From Nannochloropsis salina CCMP1776 (Eukaryota; Sar; Eustigmatophyceae; Eustigmatales; Monodopsidaceae): DNA of 64,000 nt. The number at the start of each line of letters is the position of its first letter. Position 1 is the first letter of the stretch. The DNA lies in assembly GCA_004565275.1 (NCBI GenBank), contig SDOX01000002.1, positions 442,884 to 506,883 of the forward strand, in the 5' to 3' direction. Below are positions 32,201-43,918 of this stretch, piece by piece. The translations under genes and the position numbers were made by a program. The notes below the pieces were generated by a model. That model was given only the letters and a program-made list of their open reading frames with translations, had not been told where the DNA came from and did not search any database.

Positions 32201-35200
32201 GAGCACAGTCTCACCCTTTCGGATGCGCGCCAAGTTGATAAGGGCGTGGTGGGACGTGTTGTACACGGACTGCAGGGACGCCGCATCCTCGAACGGAACA
32301 CGTTGGTCCAGCTTCACCACACGGGAGGCCGGCGCATTCAGTCGATTCGCGAAGCAGCGGGGCTCGCCGGTCATGACGCGATCTCCCACCTTCAAATCTT
32401 TGACATCCCTGCCGATAGCCGATACCACCCCTGAGGCCTCGAGCCCCAAGTTACGGCCGTAATAGGAGCGCTCGTAGGACTTCTCTGGTAACAAGGATAA
32501 GGCAATCATCACATCGCGGAAGTTCAAGGCTGCGGCACATATATCAATCTGGACCTCATTTTCCTTTGGTGGGGGTACATCGCGTAATTGATACGTGACA
32601 TTGATCTCGCCAGGCACTGACGCCGCCGATGTGATGTCTGCAAAGTAGCTCAGTTTCGGGTCAGTGGCCAGGACCTGCATCGCGCGAGCATTTGTTTTGT
32701 CCATGGCATTAAAGCGAGCCACCTGTGCAGCGCCATTCATAACGGTATATGATTTCTCGCGACTGTCCTCCACCACCAGCTTGGAAAGGCACCTCATGTC
32801 CTTACTATTGCTGGAGGCTAGATCCACATGTTTTGTAACCATGTCGGGGAGTTCACCGCAAAGGACAGTGGCTAAACCCTGTACCGTTCCCTGGGCTGGA
32901 CATACATCTCCAACATAGGCCCCCTTAGTAATTACCCATAGACTATTGGGCTCAGCGAGCTCGCTGCCGCGAAGTGTCTTCAGCAAGTCGCCATTTTTAA
33001 GAAGCCCCTGCGCAAGCTTGAGAAGACGGCTGAAAGCAACGTCACCTATGACGCTGGTATCATGGAGGCCCGCAAAGAAAATGACGCCCTTGAAAGGGGT
33101 GCCGTTGGGTACGTCTTCCTCCTCATGGGCGATATCACCGCCCTCGGGTAGTTCTTCGCCGGTCTGAGGGGCCAAAACCTTTGCAAGAAGAGCGGCATAA
33201 TCGTCCGCCGTCGATTCATCTGTCAATTGACCAGATTCTCCCACCAAAACAACTTCAGCTTCTGCGAGGGCGTGATCAAGCCTCAAAAGCCTTCCGAATT
33301 CCTCGCCATGACTTTGTTTGTCAACAAACAATAGATAGCGGCTTGAAGCCCTAGGCAAAGCAGGACCCTGCTCCCCAATGAGGACACAAGTGGCTCCGAC
33401 CTCCGTACTATGCACCTTACCATGAGCAAGCAGTTGCTGTGTCCAGTCAGCCACAGCTTCTTCCGCTGAGAGGGTATTTATCAGCGGCAACTGTGACGCC
33501 GATGCCAACGATATGAGGGGCACCCACAAGGGAAGATCATAAAGGCCACGAACAAAGACAGGGGCACCGGGCATCATAAAGGTCCTCAAAGCTTCCAACG
33601 CATTGGCCGCAGGGCTTTCGAATCTACCCTCCGCATAAGCAGCCGCACCAGAGCGTGTCCATTCATCAAAGACCACGGCCTCGAAAGTGATGTCCTTGAT
33701 CTCATTAAAGAGCATGTCGTTGATCAACACACGTCGTAGCCTAATGTTCGTGGCACGACGATTTATTTTCGTTGCCAATGATTTCAATAGACCTGAATTG
33801 CGAGACCCTACAAAGTACTCGACAATGATATGTGCTGGCAATTCAAGTCGCGAGAGGGCCTCGACTACTGTTTCGGTAGCCTCTTGCGCAATCTCAAAGA
33901 CGCGAAACACACAATTATGCTCCAGAAGTCTTAGCTGTGCCTCCATCTGAGCTTTCAGGGCAGCTGCTACAGTAGCAGTTTCTGCAGACCGCTGGACAGA
34001 CGTCGCAACTAACTCCTTAATCTCGTCGGCTGTGAGTTCGACTAGGTCCGCGCCTCCTTCATCGGCAGCGGGCACCTTCTTCTCTTGAATCTTGAGAGTG
34101 AGCGTCTTCACAAGCTCCTCAGGCCGTTCATGTAAGTTCGCAATTTTGGGTATTGCTGGAAGCTTATCTGTGATGGCAGAGTCGTGGACCTCGGATAAGC
34201 GCGCTTCAAGCGCCTCAAGGACTTTGCGGACGAAAGGCACAACTTCTTTGACTTTTTTGGACTTGTCAGCATGCGCATCGCCAACAGGGGCGGGTAACTC
34301 GAGAGCACCGTTAGAACGGAGCCTCTCCACAAGCCAGGCAGTCATACGGCTGTTATCACTGCTCGTCCAATCTGCAGTGTGCGCCAGGGCCTCTTCGCTA
34401 TAGGCCATGAGTTCGTTCGCTGGTGGAGGCATTGGTGCCGCGAAAGGTTGCCAAAGTAAGTCACAAAGCTTGTAATTGTCCGAAAAGGAAGCAAAAACTG
34501 TATAGAATCCCTGCATGTATAAAATCAGTCGGCCCGTTCCGTCATACAGGGCAAAGTCCCCCACCTTCTTCTTGCGGCCAATCTGGAGGCGGTACTTGTC
34601 CAACGTGAAATAGACGTAGAGCTCCTTGGTAGCGGGCTGTCGCAAAAAGTGGCAAGCGTCGAAGCCACCGGCGTAGTAGATGGCCGAGTGCGTAGCCAAG
34701 ATGAGGGTCTGATGCAGGAGCGCGTCCAGGAGCTGCACCCCGAAGATGCCACCCTTCTTCTCCCAGGCCTCGTTGTCGTAGTTGAGCTTGCCCAGGATGC
34801 TCATCGTCTTGGGGTCGACGTGCACGCTTTCCACGAGTTGGAAGGACTCCAAGTATTCCATCTGACCCTCCACGCAATGGGTGCCGTAAAAGTTTTCGGT
34901 GCTGCTATGCTCGCACTGGGTGTGGCGCCCGATCAGGTCTTTCAGACCTCCGTCGCCAATATCCTTGAGCTCCAAACCTGCCAGCAGGCCGTAGGCCTCG
35001 GGCTTAAAACCGTCTTTGATGCTACCATCCTCGTTAAGAAGGTCAGCTTTGACCACTTTCCCCGTGCAGTGCTCCACCAGCACGGGCTCCTCGTCCCACT
35101 TCTCACGCGTCGGGCAGGATCGCACCACGAAAGACCGGATGCCGTCCTGCTCCTCCGCAAAGTTCAGTGCGATCAGGGACGGATTCTCACCCGAGCTCGC

Positions 35201-38200
35201 AGAGGGGATCTTAAGCATGCTCTTGAATTCCACGTCGGTAAGGGTGATTGGGGTGCCCTTGACGGCCTCCAGGACCATCTCGACGAAGAACATCCCAGGA
35301 AAAATGGCCTGACCGCCCATTTTGTGGTCGCACATTTGCTTGTAGGTACGGTCCGAGACCTCACTCACAAAGGCACCGTCGAAAAATTTCTGAACGCCAG
35401 CTACAGGCCCGTCGATGTACAAGCCGTTGCGCATATCGTTTTTGAGCACCGGGTGTAGTTCGTGCAGGCGTTTTTTGATGAAGGGATGCTTAGGAAGATC
35501 CTCGTCGAAAGCGTATCCTAAATCCTGATACCACCGTTTACAGTCCACCGACAGACCCTTTTCAAACATCTGGCCGAGCGCCTCCAAAAAACGCAATGAG
35601 CAGGTGTCGTTCCTCTTGAGTGGGCAAAGAATGGCTGCGGACTTGCCCATGGCGCTCAAGACTTGGGCAATGGGGGAGCAAAGCGTCTTGTGGGGACCAA
35701 TCTCGATCACAATGTCCGGGCTGGTGTCCTGGGAGAAGATGGTCTCGATAGCCTTCTGAAAGAGCACGGGGCGGCGCACGTTGTCAACCCAGTAGTCGGA
35801 ATCCAGTTTAGATTCGAGCTTGCCCGTGACGGCGGAGACATACGGCAGACCCCATGTTTTGGGGTGCTTGTCCAAGAAGGCCAGACGCACCTTCATAGCA
35901 GGCAAGATGGGCTCCACGCGGGAGGAATGGAAAGCGATGTTCCCGGGGACCATTGCCTTCTGCGTCCCCTCGGGCAAGAGCTCACCCACCTCCTTGAGAC
36001 GCTCCTCGGACGATGCCAGGACCACCGACTCAGGAGAATTCACGCATGCAATCTCCACGTCCGCCATGCCGCGGATGATGTCCTGGATTTTTTCTTCGCT
36101 CAAACCCACTGCCATGAGGCGCCCACAGCCTGCCATCTTCTGCTGCTCGGCGGATCGGTGGTATACGACCTCGCAAGCCTCCTCCAGGGTGAGCAAGCCC
36201 GAGGCGTACGCAGCGGCCACCTCCCCGGCGGAATGTCCGACGACCACGTCGGGGAAGACCTTGAAGAATTTCAACAGCTCGTAGAGGCCAACCTGCACCA
36301 GGAAAGAGATGGGTTGCGCGTAAAGGGTATCCCGCATCTCGTCCGCGCTCAGCGTGTCGATCTTTTCCAAGATGGACCAGCCGGACTTGGACTTGAAGAG
36401 CTTGTCCGCCGCTTTGACAGCCTTGCGGTAGACGGGGAATGCCATCAATGTCTTACCCACGCCGGGCCACTGCGAGCCTTGCCCCGTAAAGACATAGGCG
36501 ACTTGCATTTTTCGGCCTTCGCCAGACGGCTCCGTGTTCCCAGAGGATGCAAATGAGGCCAGCTTCTCCGCGAGCTCCTGTGTCGTGGAGGCGACAAAAG
36601 ACTTGCGGTACTGGAACCGGGATCGGTGGATCCACATGGTGGCGCAGAGGTCTTTCAGGCTGATTGTAGGGCCGCGCTCTTTGATATACTTGGCCATGCG
36701 GTCCGCAAAGAGCTGAAGGTGGGGCATGCTCACTGCCGAGAGGGGGAAAACCAGGCCTTTGGCCGCCGCGTCTTCTACGGGGAGCGCCCACAAGGAGGAG
36801 GCAGAGGTCAAGAGCGCACGTCGAACAGGTTCGGGTCCCGTGTATTCCTGCATGACGACGTGGCCATAGGCGCCACCGATGCCGAAGGAGTTGACCCCCA
36901 CCGTCACGGGCTCGTTGTCAGGAAAGGGCTCGCACTCCTGCTGAATGACCATGTTGTGCTTGACCCATTCGAAATCTTTGCGCGGGCACGTCACCCCCGC
37001 TGAGGGCAAGAATGAGCGGTGCTTCATCATCTGCACAATCTTGATGACTGAAAAAATACCGGCAGCGACCTCGGCGTGCCCAATATTGGATTTGACCGAG
37101 GCAATGCGCAAGGGATTCTTGCGCAACTCGTGGGAGTCACCGAAGACATCCCCGATCGCCTGCAGCTCGATCACGTCACCCACCGCCGTGCCCGTGGCGT
37201 GGCACTCCATGTAATGGAGTTTCCCCAGGGGCACATTCGCGCACTTGTAGACCCGGCTGAACATCTCACGCATCCCGTAGGGGCAGGGTTGCTCGTAGAC
37301 GCGGCCAGGACCTTCAAGGGCATTGTCTGCAGGGCCGGCCGAGGCGGCGATGGCCCGCAAGACCTTGCACAGGATCCGATCCCCATGCTTTTCAGCGTCG
37401 GCCATGCGGCGGAGGACAACGGTACCCATCCCCTCCCCGCGGATGTAGCCCTTGGCGCCGTCCTCGTCGAAGGGATGCGACGTGGGGCCTTGGACCATGA
37501 CGCCACAGGCTTGGAGGGAGAGGTGGAAGTCTTTCTCGTTCAAGTAGTTCAAACCCGTCACCAACGCGGTGTCGCAGTCTCCCTGCTGCAGAGAGGCCAC
37601 GGCCATGGCGATAGCCACCAGAGAAGAGGAGCAGGCAGTCTCAAGGGTGACAGAGGGTCCATAGGTGCCCAGGAAATAGGAGACCTGGTCGGCAAGGGAG
37701 GACATGATCTGGCCTCTGAGGAGGGTTTCGTCAGGGCCGTCACAAGCAGGCAAAAAGGCCGTGTATGCGGCCACGAATATGCCCGTGCGCGTGCGATAGA
37801 TGTCATGAAGGGGTATGCCGGCATCTTCTAAGCCCTCGAAGGCAGATTGCAATACGCCAAGCTGCTGCAAATGCATATTGCGAGAGACTTTCCCTTGGAT
37901 ATTGAACAGGTGTGAATCGTAACTACCCAGCTGTTCGGGGCAATAGATGACCAGGTTTAATTGATATTAAGGGTAAGCGGTAGGCTTTACAGCATTTCTA
38001 TTATCGTTCCAAAGGCTTGAGAGAAATTTTTATAGGAGCACAATATATTCAAATATTAAACCGAGCAATTCTTGGCCCAGGAAAACGTACCTCTTCCTCT
38101 GTGAAAATCATGGAGTACTTTGATTTGAGTTTCCAAGGATGCCCAGAATCGGAGTCGTCAATATCAGACGCATGGTAACGTCCTGCTGCCACCGTATCAA

Positions 38201-38312
38201 CAGAAACTTGATTCTTTTCACGGATAATCTCGAAAAATCGCTCACGTGAGTTGATATTGGCGGGAAGGACAATGCTGGCTCCAATCACTGCAATGGGCTC
38301 GTCTGAGGGCAT
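29210..38312 (-). CDS. Highly reducing type I polyketide synthase, KS-AT-DH-(MT)-ER-KR-ACP-reductase
   Basis: Two exons, 38312-38091 and 37930-29210, phase 0, 2,980 residues. Domains: ketosynthase 1-470 (Cys 174 in TACSSS, His 318 in HATGT, His 359 in SNIGH); acyltransferase about 549-870 (Ser 641 in GHSAGE); dehydratase about 892-1222 (His 943 in HKMGGQAIFP, Asp 1143 in DALLH); a methyltransferase-like remnant about 1377-1540; structural ketoreductase half about 1580-1840; enoylreductase about 1845-2164 (HSAAGGIGHAA); ketoreductase about 2190-2375 (TGGAGGFG, YASSN); carrier protein Ser 2487 in LDSFGF; and a thioester reductase 2582-2980 (GATGLTG, YVQIK). It is one iterative module, so a saturated chain released as aldehyde or alcohol is expected. 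There is no loading domain or thioesterase. The ATG at 38312 starts directly at the KS edge. Confidence 0.95.
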
Positions 38313-38393
38313 TTGTACTCTACGTTTGACATTGAAACATATTAGTGTTATAATAATTGTATCAGGCAAGTTATACACGCCAAGTGTGAGACT

Positions 38394-39473
38394 TCAAAAC
38401 GCGTTTACGAAAATCTTTATCGTATATGTCCCTAAAAAGGCCACAGCCGTGCTTATTAGGAACGACCCACCCACAAATGCATAGCGGTAGACGGACCTCA
38501 AATGAAAGCTTTTCGCTGTATGACGCCTTATGGGAGGAAGAGAAGCTCTAGTAGCTGGAGCAGTAGCTAGAGGATACAAAAGTATCAGATATAAAAGTCA
38601 AACGGCGCGCGACACCTTCACCTAATCCCCTCCCAAGGGAGAGGAGGGTAATGCAACAGCTTGTGGAGCGGGTTTGGTTCGTTGTATGGATAGGACACCC
38701 GAATCCTTTCGATCTGGCCTCCTTTAAAAAGGTAAGAGCATCAAAGTTAGAGATATCAAGTATTAGAAAGATTTACTCTAGGAAATCAAAAAATGGGAAG
38801 GACGCTACCGGTCGCCTCCGCGATCCTCGCCTTCTTACAACTGTTATGATCCACCGGCATACCGCAGCCTAAAAATTTCATGGCATGAGCATCGAACCAT
38901 GCAGGAAACCACGCAGATACTATCTGAATCAACAGCATACATGTAAAGTGCAACGTTTCGTGCGACTATCGGAGTGCTCGACTGACACGAAGATTTGACA
39001 ACGGTTCAATTCGTTCGTCACCGTTAGTTTAAACTCTTAATATGTGCTCGATCTTGAAAATTTAAAAATCCGTTGGTGGTGCTTCCTCGTCACTTTACAT
39101 CTTTGATATTCTCCGCTTCCATACACTTTTCCGAAAGAAGATTCTGTACAAGCATTTTTACAATCTGGAAATTAAAATCTGGAAAGTTCTTATTCTCTCA
39201 AAGGCTCATGAAAAGGAAAGATGAGGATAATAAAACAGTCATGTCAAGTGTTGACTGAGATAAGAAGGGCTCAGCGTATAAGGCTTTGAATGGTTATGTG
39301 ATATTGGACAAGCTGCCTGCATAATGTGCATCCTCAGTTTCAGCCTCCCGCTCCCTCCCCCGCCTTCGGGGCGGGCATTCCCTTCATATGATCCACAGTC
39401 AGTATGGTGGCTCAATGCTCTGTCCACATCGATCGTTTACTTGAGCATCAATCACAAAGGAGATAAGCGCCAT
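38394..39473 (-). CDS. Candidate six-exon tail-anchored small protein, unknown
   Basis: Read from splice sites: exons 39473-39441, 39164-39099, 38981-38921, 38868-38809, 38721-38622 and 38547-38394, all GT-AG and phase-consistent, encode 157 residues from ATG to stop. The sequence looks like a real protein: MALISFVIDAQIVKML at the start, TPIVARNVALYMYA, a Cys pair in CGMPVDHNSC, then NPLHKLLHYPPLPWEG, a basic stretch, and one C-terminal hydrophobic helix (YAFVGGSFLISTAVAFLG) five to ten residues from the end. That layout suggests a tail-anchored or C-terminally anchored protein of the ER, mitochondrion or plastid envelope. Introns are 52-276 bases. No family recognised. It lies just upstream of the polyketide synthase on the same strand, about 80 bases from its start, too close for a long promoter. 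Confidence 0.5.
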
Positions 39474-41671
39474 TGAACACTATATTTCCAAAGTGAATTC
39501 TTTAGTACTAAGTGTTACACAACATGCATGTTTTAACGTTCTCGCGAAGGTGTGTTATGCGGAGAAGTACGCTTACAAGTAAAAGCACTTTTCTGCACGA
39601 CAGTTTACATCTTAAGTTTTTATTAAGACATACGGCCACAATGGTATCTTTTATGCGGTGATTTCTCTCAAATATGCGATATCCACGCAAAAAATGCGTT
39701 TTGCTCTGTTTCTTAGCGTACAAGGAGGCTTTCATACGCCGGCGTCCGCCCTGGGGGATACCCTGGTGGCGCGATTGAAGCGAAGCAATCTAATCATTGA
39801 GATGGAAAAGTAGGCTGAGGAGGGGACTGATAGGAGTATGGCGGAGAAAAAAAATAGATCTGCTTGTGCTACAGAACAAGGTGACGAAGAGGGGCGAAAG
39901 AAAAGGTGCGAGCATGGGAGCCATGGGGCCTGTTGGGTCAAAATGGAGGAGAATCGGTGGAGGGAATGGTGGTGGGCGGCATCTGCGGGAAGGATACAGG
40001 GTGGTTCGTGGTGTCGCTCATGTCTGTTCCATGAATTAGTGGATCGCATGACAAGCAAATCAGGTGTCACAAGCAAATGTTTCAAATTTCGCAGCTACAT
40101 TGACAGAGAAGGGGGGGCAAATTGTATTGATTTTTAATGTTGACGCGATAGGTATTGGCCCACAGACAAGACGAAGGTGGGGAAGACTCCAAGAGAGCAG
40201 GCATGCTGAGGTCCTTGCATAGAGAAAAATATCCTCGCATAGAAAAAATGAGCACGACGCCGAACGTCACCGACAAGGAGAGGAAAGGTTTGCTCACGAA
40301 GAAAGTGGATTGATTTTCAAGACATCAGTCAGCCTTTTCGTAAAGGAAACAGGAGGGAATGAATGATTTGGAGGGAATATGGACGCGCAGGACGCATTAA
40401 GCGTTGCTTGGAGAGTATGATCGAGTGCAGGAGCTCTTGAGCGGGATGCACGCACAGGGTTGCTAGAATAAATGTAAATTTTAACGCTGGCTAACGATGG
40501 GTATTGAAAATACACTTCCCTCGTAGAAGCCACAACTTTTTGTGGGGCATATTCTTCATTTTGATACCAATCAACGTCTCGGAAGACACCTTGAGATGTT
40601 TTCACTCCGTCGCATTCATCTCAGATGCGATTCCAACCTCAACCCCCCCACCTGCAGTGCACGCATACCCTAGGACCATGACCGAACATTTTCATCCACC
40701 CAAAAGGGACAAGAATGACTACCGATGTTTTCTGCCTCCACAATTGAAGCACCCGTCCGCACCAGCACGCGACGCCCCAAGCGAGGCTCCATGGTCGGCC
40801 CGGCCCATGTAGGTATTCGCCGGGGCTCGAGGGCGCCGGGGGCGAGGTGCTTTCAGTCATCTCCCCCGCGACCCCCCTGGTCACCCAGCCCTGGCCGACA
40901 TCCGGCAAGCGGGGGCGGCTATTGCCCTTGGTGCCCTCCTCGCGCACAAGTCGATGGGTTGACAGACCCACAGTTACCACAATATTTCTCTCATGGAGGC
41001 GCTGACGCATTTTTTGGGGACGGACCGGAAGCGCAGCTAATTCGTCGTGTTGCTCTTCCTTATCAAAAGGCTTGCCCTTGATTTTTTGCGCGGTCCTTGT
41101 TTATTGCCCAATGCTTCCAAACGTTTTCCACTACCACAGACGGAATTCGCAGAAGCACTGGTTTCATCTATCATCAGTTACTGCGCGGTGCTATCACTTG
41201 GAAGTTTGGATTCTGTGGAGTTATTTGGCCGAGGCAACACGCGCGGCTCCGGTCTGTCGTCATCAACGTGAACACGGGACTAGGCAGCACGCGTGTCTTG
41301 ATTTGAAGCTGCGACGATAGGCCTCGCACAAGAAGCTGTACACGGAAAGTACGCAGGAAATTGCGTGACTTATCAGCATCTGTAGGGGCAGTCGCCGGCG
41401 CAGTGTTTCAGCAAAGCAGCAACCTGTAAAGATCAGCTGCTACAGATCTCCCGCTCATAAGTACACACAGAAATCAGAACAGTATCCGAGAACTCAAGCG
41501 GTGGAAACCAATGTGCATTTGGGTGTTTCTGTAAGATTCTTCCTGAAACATCTTGATTCGACAAGGCCACTCGAAGCGTCCCATTCGCGTTCTCGACCCC
41601 TTCATTGAGGGGTCCTTGGATTCAACGCAAAGTTTAAACCCGTTCGTCAGGAGCACTCCTAACTTTTCAAG
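39474..41671. other. Intergenic or intron-dense region, unresolved
   Basis: A 2.2 kb stretch without an assignable gene. It is AT-rich on both sides, with a GC-rich patch at about 40770-40960 that is open on both strands. A minus-strand frame at 40294-40605 begins with protein-like wording (DVDWYQNEEYAPQKVV) before a possible donor, and could be one exon of another finely split gene, but I could not chain it. The promoter of the kinase at 41672 lies at the right end. Confidence 0.3.
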
Positions 41672-43018
41672 ATGCCGGAAGGAGGTGACTGGCCTAGTTG
41701 CGTTGAGCAATTTCCTCTGGAAAAGAAAATTGGGCAAGGAGCCTTCGCCACAGTGTACAAAGCGCATTGCCCGGCCAAGGCGAACGTTGCTGTCGCCATC
41801 AAGGTCATGGACTTGGAGAATATCAACTCCTCCTTCGAGGACATCCGCCAAGAGGTGCAAATGATGCGTATGTCAGACCATCCGAACATTTTGCGCTGCT
41901 ACTGTTCGTTCGTCCACGAATGTCAATTGTGGTTGGTGATGCAGATGATGGAGAAAGGGTCCTGCCTGCACGTGATGACCCAGGCGAAGCGCATGGGGAT
42001 GGGGGAGGGAATGCGGGAAGAATGGCTGGCCTACATTTTGAGAGAGTCTCTGCAGGGTCTGAAGTACTTCCACGACCAAGGCCAGATCCACCGCGACGTG
42101 AAGGCCGGCAACATTTTGCTGGACGGGGAGGGGCACGTGCGTCTCGCCGACTTTGGCGTCTCTGGCTGGCTTATTAACTCGGGCGACCGCCGGCAGACGA
42201 CCAAGACCTTTGTGGGTACCCCCTGCTGGATGGCTCCCGAGGTGATGGAGCAGATCGACGGCTACGACTACAAGGCAGACATCTGGTCCTTCGGCATCAC
42301 CGCCCTCGAGCTCGCCAAGGGGTACGCCCCGTACGCGCACTTTGCCCCCATGAAGGTACTGATCATGACGATTCAGCAGGAAGCGCCGTCGCTCAAGTCC
42401 TACCCGGATGACAAGTCCGTGGATGGCGAGCCGTTTTCTCGGGGTTTTCGGGAGATCGTCCGCCTGTGCCTGCAAAAGGACCCGAAGAAACGCCCGACGT
42501 GCACTACCTTACTGAACCACAAGTATTTCGGCAAGCGGTCTAAAGATTCACTGGTCTCTGAGCTTCTGGCCAAGGTGGAGACGGTGGGGGAGCAGGACGT
42601 GGAGAACACGCCCCGCCTACCTGGTACGGGCCCCGCGTACGTCTCTCACGATGGGGCAGAGACGTTGCGTGCGGGCGCGGCGGGCATCGCGAGAGGAGAG
42701 GGGGGGGGGGCAGGGGACTATCAAGACACCGTCAAGGCAGGGAAGGAAGAGGGACTGGCAGATGGCACAAAGAAAGGGCCCGCGGCGGCGGAGGAATTCG
42801 TGCGAGGTACGACATGGGTTTTCGATGACGGCTCTCAAGTGATTCTGCGGGCAGAAGCACAGGACGGAAAAGGTGCGGCGGAAGGTAGCGAGGGACAGAA
42901 AGGGACGGATAGAACGAAAAATCGGGAAAATAAGGGAGGAGGGGACGATGATGCTAGCTTTTATGATGATTTTGAAAAGCTGACCAAAGGCGAAAATTTC
43001 AAAGACGGCGACGCTTAG
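41672..43018 (+). CDS. STE20-family kinase, OSR1/SPAK (GCK-VI) type
   Basis: A single exon, 448 residues, ATG preceded by AAG. The kinase domain covers about 14-288: IGQGAFATVYKA glycine loop, VAIKVMDLE with the ATP Lys, HRDVKAGNIL, DFGVSGWL, and TFVGTPCWMAPEVMEQ, almost identical to the OSR1/SPAK activation loop, including the Thr phosphorylated by WNK kinases in animals. FKADIWSFGIT-type and LCLQKDPKKRP motifs follow. In animals the family controls cation-chloride cotransporters under osmotic stress, and algae must also regulate volume. The C-terminal 160 residues are Gly/Lys/Glu-rich; they contain WVFDDGSQVILRAE but no conserved C-terminal (CCT) domain that I can recognise, so docking to RFxV motifs is doubtful. 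Confidence 0.9.
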   Translation: MPEGGDWPSCVEQFPLEKKIGQGAFATVYKAHCPAKANVAVAIKVMDLENINSSFEDIRQEVQMMRMSDHPNILRCYCSFVHECQLWLVMQMMEKGSCLHVMTQAKRMGMGEGMREEWLAYILRESLQGLKYFHDQGQIHRDVKAGNILLDGEGHVRLADFGVSGWLINSGDRRQTTKTFVGTPCWMAPEVMEQIDGYDYKADIWSFGITALELAKGYAPYAHFAPMKVLIMTIQQEAPSLKSYPDDKSVDGEPFSRGFREIVRLCLQKDPKKRPTCTTLLNHKYFGKRSKDSLVSELLAKVETVGEQDVENTPRLPGTGPAYVSHDGAETLRAGAAGIARGEGGGAGDYQDTVKAGKEEGLADGTKKGPAAAEEFVRGTTWVFDDGSQVILRAEAQDGKGAAEGSEGQKGTDRTKNRENKGGGDDDASFYDDFEKLTKGENFKDGDA

Positions 43019-43918
43019 AGGCGTGGGATTTTGACACGAGGCGGGAGGGAGATAGGGGAAAGCGCTCTGGAAGGAGATTGACAGGAAACTGTGCCGTATC
43101 TGTGTCTTGCCCTTTCTCAACGTGCCTCGCTCGCTTTTCCCGTGGCACCTTCAATTGATGGGGGGACCTCTGGCTGTTTTCGAAGCTTGGACTTTGTGAA
43201 TCATGGTACAACAAGGACTGAAGACAGTGTGTGGTGAGGCGGCCTGAGGGAAAAGAGACCGGAACCTGGTATGGGCAAGGAAAGGTCAGTCGCAATCAAG
43301 GAAACGATGGAAAAAACGGAGTCTAGTGACCCTCGTCACCTCCCGACGCGGGATCAGGTTTCGTTCGAAGTGCCGTCAAATCAAATCTAAAGACAAAGAG
43401 AGCGATATATAATATCTGTGTGATCATATGGCTAGTAAGCGTGAAATTTATCGTTATTAAATGTATTGAACATATCTCAAAAAATTCACGTTTTATGGAC
43501 CCTAGAGCAGCCTGGCGCGGACCTCGTCGCCCCCTTCTAGGTGCTTTCTCTCTTCAAACGCATCGTCCTTTGTCTACGACGCCTCCGTTGACAGCAACCT
43601 TTGCAGTCTTTCGTTCAAATCTCAGTACAGCTTTTTCCGCCATAACAAGCATCAAAACAGATAATTACCTACGCTTCCTTTTACAAACATTAATCCTTAT
43701 GGTCTTTGCTTCATGTTCGCTTTCAGTTAAGATTACTAATGTCTAACACAATTCTTTCATTTTTTCCTATGTACACCGCTTCCTCTCCCGCCATGGCTAC
43801 CATCCCTGCTCTCTTACCAGCCTTCTGTCCCTAGCACAAACGCATTACCAGCACACCTTTTTGCACTCTATAAGTTCTCCGCTCAATCGCTTCCTCACAT
43901 ATTAAGAGTTGAGTTGAT
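43019..43918. other. Intergenic between convergent genes
   Basis: 3' flanks of the OSR1-like kinase (+) and the plastid protein (-). AT-rich centre, no coding signal recognised. Confidence 0.4.

Noticed and set aside
35663-37831. Long plus-strand open frames (about 250-300 codons) opposite the polyketide synthase
   Set aside because: They are antisense shadows caused by GC-rich codons; the minus-strand reading has full domain homology.
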